Source of the DNA: Cornus controversa
Lineage: Eukaryota; Streptophyta; Magnoliopsida; Cornales; Cornaceae
Length of the DNA stretch: 64,000 bases
Direction: 5' to 3'
NCBI GenBank assembly: GCA_026545225.1
Contig: CM048845.1
Coordinates: forward strand, 92,692,533-92,756,532
A program made the position numbers and the translations under genes. Below the pieces are notes generated by a model that did no database searches, had not been told where the DNA came from, and was given only the letters and a program-made list of their open reading frames with translations. Below are positions 61,303-64,000 of the stretch, in pieces. Every line of letters starts with the position of its first letter. The stretch's first letter is position 1.

Positions 61303-62585
61303 TAGGAGTGGAGCCAAAGGAGGGCTACCAGGGAGCCATAGCCCTCCCAAATTTTTTATTTTATTTATAGGTTCTTAATAATTATAATTAATGGTGTGTT
61401 TGAAAAAAATATTTACATTGCCTACCCCCAAATTTTTTTTTTTATAAAGAAAACCTTGTTTATAAGCCTCTAATAATTTTTAATATTGAGTTTAACCAAA
61501 TTACATATAATCTGTCCAAAGTTCATTGACATCTTTTTATTTTTACTTAAAAAAATTCAAATCTAGTAAAAGAAATTTTAATTCCTTCACAATGTTAGTC
61601 CTTGCTACAATATATCAATGTTACATCCCCACACGGGAAATGATTCTCCTTGAGAATTTCTCTCCTTGATTTCGCAGGATTTAATTATGAGGTCAAGATT
61701 TAGTCACGTCATCATTTCACATCATCTAAAGTGAGATAAATTCTCCTTGATTTCGCAGGGCTTAATTATGAGGTCAAGATTTAACCACGTGATCATCTCA
61801 CATCATCTAAGTCGATAAATGAGACTCTCAAGTGCCAAACATCTATGATATCCCCTCTTAATAAATATTCTCTCCTTAATTTCACAAGACTTAATCATGA
61901 TGTCAAAATTTAGCCACGTGATCATCTAAAGTCTTTAGATGATGTGAGATGGTCATGTGGCTAAATCTTGACCTCATGATTAAGTCTTGTAAAATTAAGG
62001 AGAGAAATTCTTACTACTTTAGATGATGGGAGATGATCACGTGGCTAAATCTTGACCTCATGATTAAGTCTTGTAAAATTAAGAAGAAAAATTCTCACGA
62101 CTTTAGATGATGTGAGATGATCACGTGGCTAAACCTTGACCTCATGATTAAGTCTTGTGAAATCAAGGAGAGAATATTTATTAAGAGGTGATATCATAGA
62201 TGTTTGGCCCTCGAGAGTTTCATTTATCGACTTGTAACTTTCTCTCCCTTTCTTTTTATTTTTGTCTTTTCGTCTTATTTATTTGAGTTGTTTTTCTAAT
62301 TTTTTTTCCAGGTTGTGTGTTCCTCATTAGTTAGGTTATATCAAGAATAGAAAAAAGTTATGATGGGAGCGCCTGCATTAAACTTATGCACTTTAACTAT
62401 TAAACTATAAGAATGTAAAAGTCAGCGTCTCAGTGAGTGTGCCATCTTGATAGACATATTTTTAGTAATATATATTAATTTATATTATTTAAAAATTAGA
62501 TTATACTATTTTTATACTTTTTATGATTTTAATTATAAAGTGCTACTTCGGTCCTCCCAACTGTGTGTTTCTGGCTTTGCCACTG
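61303..62585. mobile_element. hAT-type element (1283 bp) containing a fold-back repeat array
   Basis: The left end, TAGGAGTGGAGCCAAAGG, pairs with the inverse of the right end, CAGTGGCAAAGCCAGAAA. Flanks TCTATGTC and TCTACATC match at 6 of 8. Ends of CAGTGGCGGAGCC type are common in plant hAT families. No transposase was recognised. The interior is dominated by the fold-back array at 61640-62240. It lies beside the RTE fragment at 62586-62890. Confidence 0.65.
61640..62240. repeat. Bipartite fold-back array of a ~77-bp unit
   Basis: Three forward units (near 61664, 61742 and 61870: CTCCTTGATTTCGCAGG, then TTAATTATGAGGTCAAGATT, CCACGTGATCATCTCACATC) are followed, from a centre at about 61932, by three inverse units (GATGTGAGATGATCACGTGG, CTCATGATTAAGTCTTG, AAGGAGAG). 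A unique inner-outer pair (61813-61872 with 62168-62231) shows that the whole region is one long imperfect palindrome. Each unit carries CACGTG next to TGATCA. Confidence 0.88.
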
Positions 62586-62890
62586 TCTACATCTCTGATA
62601 TATGTGTTTAAACAATCTAACTCTATTCTCTTTAATTTTTCCACCAATGAGTGTTACTTCTAATTGTTCTCTCACATTTCCATTAGTAATACATGAAGGG
62701 TGTTGTTCTTTTTTTATTTTTAGGTTCCAACACTCCCTTCCATATAACATATAATCCTTTTAGTCTATGTGTTGTTCTGTTATCACATAATATCATATAT
62801 ATTAGCTTGTCTGGCCCCAATTTTAGTAGTTATATTACTCGGTATCTATCTCTCATTCATTTTAGATTATCCTCAATAACATAAGTGATT
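62586..62890 (-). pseudogene. Second RTE-clade LINE fragment (C-terminal)
   Basis: The minus strand encodes ILCDNRTTHRLKGLY, then MLYGRECWNLKIKKEQ, VREQLEVTLIGGKIKENR and VRLFKHIYQR, the conserved RTE C-terminal block (LYG-ECW ... REN-LRWFGHV). It lies upstream in direction of the fragment at 58195-58815, in the wrong order to be one copy, so it is a separate insertion. The reading frame is cut at the end of the hAT element. Confidence 0.72.
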
Positions 62891-63426
62891 GTTTTGAGTA
62901 ATCATTTTAATTTTTAGTTTTACAGTGTTATCATTAAATTATCAATGTTTAAATTTTTATTAAATTTTCATTTCATATAGTCAATTTTAGTTTCATTAAT
63001 TCTCAATCCTTTCGATTTCAAAGCATTTATTCACATTTCTAGCTTATATATATATATATATATATAAACAACAAAGAGCTTGAATTTGTGCTTGCACATG
63101 AATATATATACTCAAATATACACACAACATAGATATGCGTATTTAGAAATGCATTATCTTTTGAATGCTTGCCAAGACTCTCAGCAACTGTACTGTCCCC
63201 ACATCCTTTTGAGTGTCTCCCAGCTGCTTCTTCTCCCGAAAACACCAATGCTTGCTTAGTGCTTAACCATCAACCTCCATCCAGTTGGCATTTCGGACAC
63301 TTTGGTGCCAAACTATGTGCTCCAAATTCCCACTTGAATAAATAATTATGACTTCTTATATATAAACTGCCCTTTCTAATTTCAATTGGCCAATTATGTA
63401 CCATACCATCGATACCAACCAAGCAA

Positions 63427-63461
<35 letters not shown>

Positions 63462-63865
63462 TTCAAATAAATAATTATACACATTACACACACACATATA
63501 TATGCTTCAAATCGAATAATGTTCCTATCTATATTATTGTGTCTATATGTAGTTCATTGACAATTAACCGCATGTATGATAAAGATTATCTTAATTTTTA
63601 AGTTAGAGAAATATTTTATAAAAAAATACAATTAGAAGCAAATTGGGTAACTCTGATCTTTGTATGAACAAACATTTGATTATCACCAGATGTAAAATAC
63701 GATGAAGTAATCCTCAACGTTGAAGGAGACTCACATAAAATTTACTTGCTAATCTAAGTACTATTCTACCCTCCTACAGTAGTACCGTTGATCGAAATTA
63801 AGTTGAACATGTGCGAACTTATAAACTCTGTGAATGACCGACCACACAGGATCATCACACCAAGA
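62891..63865. other. Non-coding, with (AT)n tracts
   Basis: (AT)n at about 63044-63065 and 63431-63459. Presumed 3' region of the gene that enters from the right edge. No other feature recognised. Confidence 0.45.
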
Positions 63866-64000
63866 TCAGTGAATGTAGAACTTAACAAGCTCGTCCATTG
63901 ATTCCAATTGTGAGTCAGCGTTCTCCAACATCCAGAGCAAGTGATCGAACAGCACAACCTCGCATGCAATGTTGACTTCGTCAGAGCCGTCGGTTTTGTC
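63866..64000 (-). CDS. C-terminal end of a gene cut by the window edge, product unknown
   Basis: A frame open to the edge ends at TGA 63866-63868 and gives 44 codons: DGSDEVNIACEVVLFDHLLW, MLENADSQLESMDELVKFY and IH. The amphipathic, Leu/Glu-rich pattern and the drop in AT content against the preceding 1 kb suggest real coding sequence. I do not recognise the family. A longer frame in the same area (63766-63969) is in a different register and reads Cys/Ser/Trp-rich, so I prefer this one. The start lies outside the window. Confidence 0.5.
   Translation of the reverse strand, partial: DKTDGSDEVNIACEVVLFDHLLWMLENADSQLESMDELVKFYIH

Noticed and set aside
63766..63969. 67-codon minus-strand frame near the right edge
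   Set aside because: Out of register with the better-looking 44-codon frame; Cys/Ser/Trp-rich without family features.
1..64000. CRISPR arrays, operons, tRNA or rRNA genes
   Set aside because: All tandem arrays have long, degenerate, unspaced units, genes are intron-split with their own promoters, and no tRNA or rRNA signature was seen by eye.

Overview
This window looks like nuclear DNA from a eudicot plant with a transposon-rich genome. Genes are sparse and split by introns, non-coding DNA is AT-rich with many (AT)n tracts, and plant-specific families are present: a plastid acyl carrier protein, a dormancy/auxin-associated protein and plant-type transposon families. The species cannot be fixed from the sequence alone.

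Four complete host genes could be assembled exon by exon with consistent splice phases. (1) A plastid acyl carrier protein lies on + at 2124-3188 (4 exons). (2) A DRM1/ARP dormancy/auxin-associated protein lies on - at 4451-5507 (3 exons, the last only 28 nt). (3) A ZNF830-type C2H2 zinc-finger protein lies on + at 32376-42894 (7 coding exons plus a 5' leader exon). (4) A short J-domain protein lies on - at 45943-49191 (5 exons). The C-terminal 44 codons of a fifth gene may run off the right edge on -. The genes are unrelated in pathway and each appears to have its own promoter.

Region by region: 1-1250 holds a ~36-bp minisatellite. 2.0-5.7 kb holds the ACP and DRM1-like genes tail to tail. 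8.16-11.42 kb is a probable Helitron on - carrying an RPA1-like fragment. 13.47-13.67 kb is a fold-back MITE with a 9-bp target duplication. 15.86-21.93 kb is a decayed, internally deleted Ty3/Gypsy element whose gag is split by a 1.09-kb hAT-type element with an exact 8-bp target duplication. 22.3-23.0 kb is a broken receptor-like cytoplasmic kinase fragment. 23.9-29.8 kb holds PIF/Harbinger remains (a Myb/SANT partner and a DDE transposase, both on - and broken), with a 1.2-kb TRIM-like LTR element inserted that keeps a perfect 5-bp target duplication. 30.7-43 kb is the zinc-finger gene, with four TIR elements in its introns. 43-49.3 kb is the J-domain gene and its downstream flank. 49.3-63.8 kb is gene-poor: MITE copies, an LTR remnant with a primer-binding site, RTE-clade LINE fragments, fold-back elements and a three-copy ~153-bp tandem repeat.

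No CRISPR array, operon or tRNA/rRNA gene was seen. No convincing new molecular system was found. The observations most worth follow-up are the hAT element carrying a bipartite fold-back array at 61.3-62.6 kb, the nested and capture-type transposons, the broken kinase fragment and the short upstream reading frame in the zinc-finger gene.
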